Part shown: one piece after another, positions 63,389-64,000 of the stretch
Position numbering within the stretch: position 1 is the first letter of the stretch
Layout: the number at the start of each line of letters is the position of its first letter
Source of the DNA: Hofstenia miamia
Lineage: Eukaryota; Xenacoelomorpha; Acoela
Direction: 5' to 3'
Length of the DNA stretch: 64,000 nt
Assembly: GCA_004352715.1 (NCBI GenBank)
Contig: SCFE01000047.1
Span: 1,490,092 to 1,554,091 of the forward strand
Translations under genes and position numbers: made by a program
Notes under the pieces: generated by a model
Databases searched by the model: none
What the model was told of the DNA's origin: nothing
Seen by the model: only the letters and a program-made list of their open reading frames with translations

Positions 63389-64000
63389 CTATTCGATGTA
63401 CTTTTGAATTGCAGTTTTATCTTCAGAAGAATACTTCGTTGTAATAATAGACTTAATGAGATCATTAAGAAATAAAAAGCTCTTTTCTATTCGAGTATAC
63501 CGCCTTTTTGTCCTTCGAATGTCATTCATTGTGTTCTGAATTTGTTGTACAGTAATCTTTAGTTGTAGTTCAGGTGTTTTTTCTTGGTGTTCTTGATATG
63601 TGATGTGATATGCTTCTGCTATCGATTTCTCCCAATTTAAAAGTGCCCTATCATATACAGGCCGTGTATCTATAGCTTTCCTAGATAGGCTATGTAAGAA
63701 CATAAAAGTATATCCAAATAGTGAAAATGGATGTGGTAAACATGGCCTTCGTTCAAACTCGATAAGAAACCTGAATCTCTCCGAGTTCCAAATTTTGTAT
63801 GAGTTGGCTGCGAGCACATCAAACTCTCTGTTAAACATTGCAATTAAGATATTGAGCAAAACGGCGTGCGCATATAACAATGAAAACATTAGTCCAATTA
63901 GTGTGGTTACACCTCTGAAATCCACCTTATTTAATTTATCATGTGGAAACTGATATTTGTACATCCGAAAATAAGGATAAAAGAACACTTGGTTCGCTAG
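63389..64000 (-). CDS. TRPM-like cation channel, C-terminal part (cut by window edge)
   Basis: A minus-strand frame open to the right edge and ending in TAG at 63389-63391. It gives VTTLIGLMFSLLYAHAVLL then NILIAMFN, the S6 pore-lining helix, then SYKIWNSERFRFLIEFERRP with CLPHPFSLF, a good match to the TRPM pattern after S6 (xxVWKxQRYxLIxEFxxRPxLPPPF). About 100 residues of a mostly helical, charged tail follow (KITVQQIQNTMNDIRRTKRR), likely a coiled coil for tetramer assembly. TRPM proteins are plasma- or organelle-membrane cation channels, often calcium-permeable. No enzyme domain follows, unlike TRPM2, 6 or 7. The initiation codon lies outside the window. No break seen. Confidence 0.85.
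   Translation of the reverse strand, partial: LANQVFFYPYFRMYKYQFPHDKLNKVDFRGVTTLIGLMFSLLYAHAVLLNILIAMFNREFDVLAANSYKIWNSERFRFLIEFERRPCLPHPFSLFGYTFMFLHSLSRKAIDTRPVYDRALLNWEKSIAEAYHITYQEHQEKTPELQLKITVQQIQNTMNDIRRTKRRYTRIEKSFLFLNDLIKSIITTKYSSEDKTAIQKYIE

Noticed and set aside
1-64000. CRISPR arrays, operons, rRNA, tRNA genes
   Set aside because: No regularly spaced repeats, no prokaryotic gene layout, and no cloverleaf or conserved tRNA promoter motif noticed by eye; a tRNAscan run would be decisive for tRNAs.

Overview
This is an AT-rich nuclear window from an animal genome. The evidence is GT-AG introns with matching reading-frame phases, animal-type genes (a MOCS1-type MoaC domain, a SUGCT-type CoA-transferase, a TRPM-like channel end), and a dense, diverse set of animal transposons. 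I cannot name the phylum; an invertebrate seems likely, but that is inference. The assembly is imperfect: four N gaps, plus seven isolated single Ns, most of which sit between duplicated flanks and look like contig joins.

Host genes. (1) Plus strand, 2515-7404: the last six exons of a gene for a single-pass membrane protein with two CUB-like extracellular domains; all five splice phases agree. (2) Minus strand, 7650-22958: two exons of the MoaC part of molybdenum cofactor synthesis, tail to tail with gene 1. A small middle exon is missing from my reading, and the long intron is full of transposons. (3) Minus strand, 25153-42130: five phased exons of a CaiB/BaiF family III CoA-transferase, best matched to SUGCT, complete from just inside the mature N-terminus to the stop codon, with a 12-kb intron packed with transposons. 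(4) Minus strand, 63389-64000: the S6 helix, TRP region and C-terminal tail of a TRPM-like channel, cut by the window edge.

Mobile DNA fills most of the rest. Within the MOCS1 intron are two BED-finger hAT elements (7992-10861 and 14567-17196), a Tc1 DNA-binding fragment, and a Tc1/mariner-superfamily element with about 225-bp inverted repeats (20782-22440). Non-autonomous hAT elements with 8-bp target duplications lie at 1799, 23809 and 32640. The SUGCT intron holds Penelope-like fragments and a THAP/P-like transposon split by a pogo/Tigger-like element. From 44 to 64 kb there are Tc1, hAT, BEL/Pao, Ty3-type, R4/Dong-like and CR1-like remains. The CR1-like element is the most informative: an ORF1 with an SGNH-esterase-like domain, then an ORF2 that starts with a hydrophobic 2A-like peptide; the endonuclease frame is stopped exactly at its expected catalytic glutamate.

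No transposon here has an uninterrupted full-length protein, so none is shown to be autonomous. I see no CRISPR array, operon, rRNA or convincing tRNA. The most interesting observations are the target duplication 'split' between the two hAT copies, the esterase and 2A features of the LINE, the R4/Dong-like pieces abutting TTA repeats, and the Penelope remnants with a GIY-YIG-type segment.
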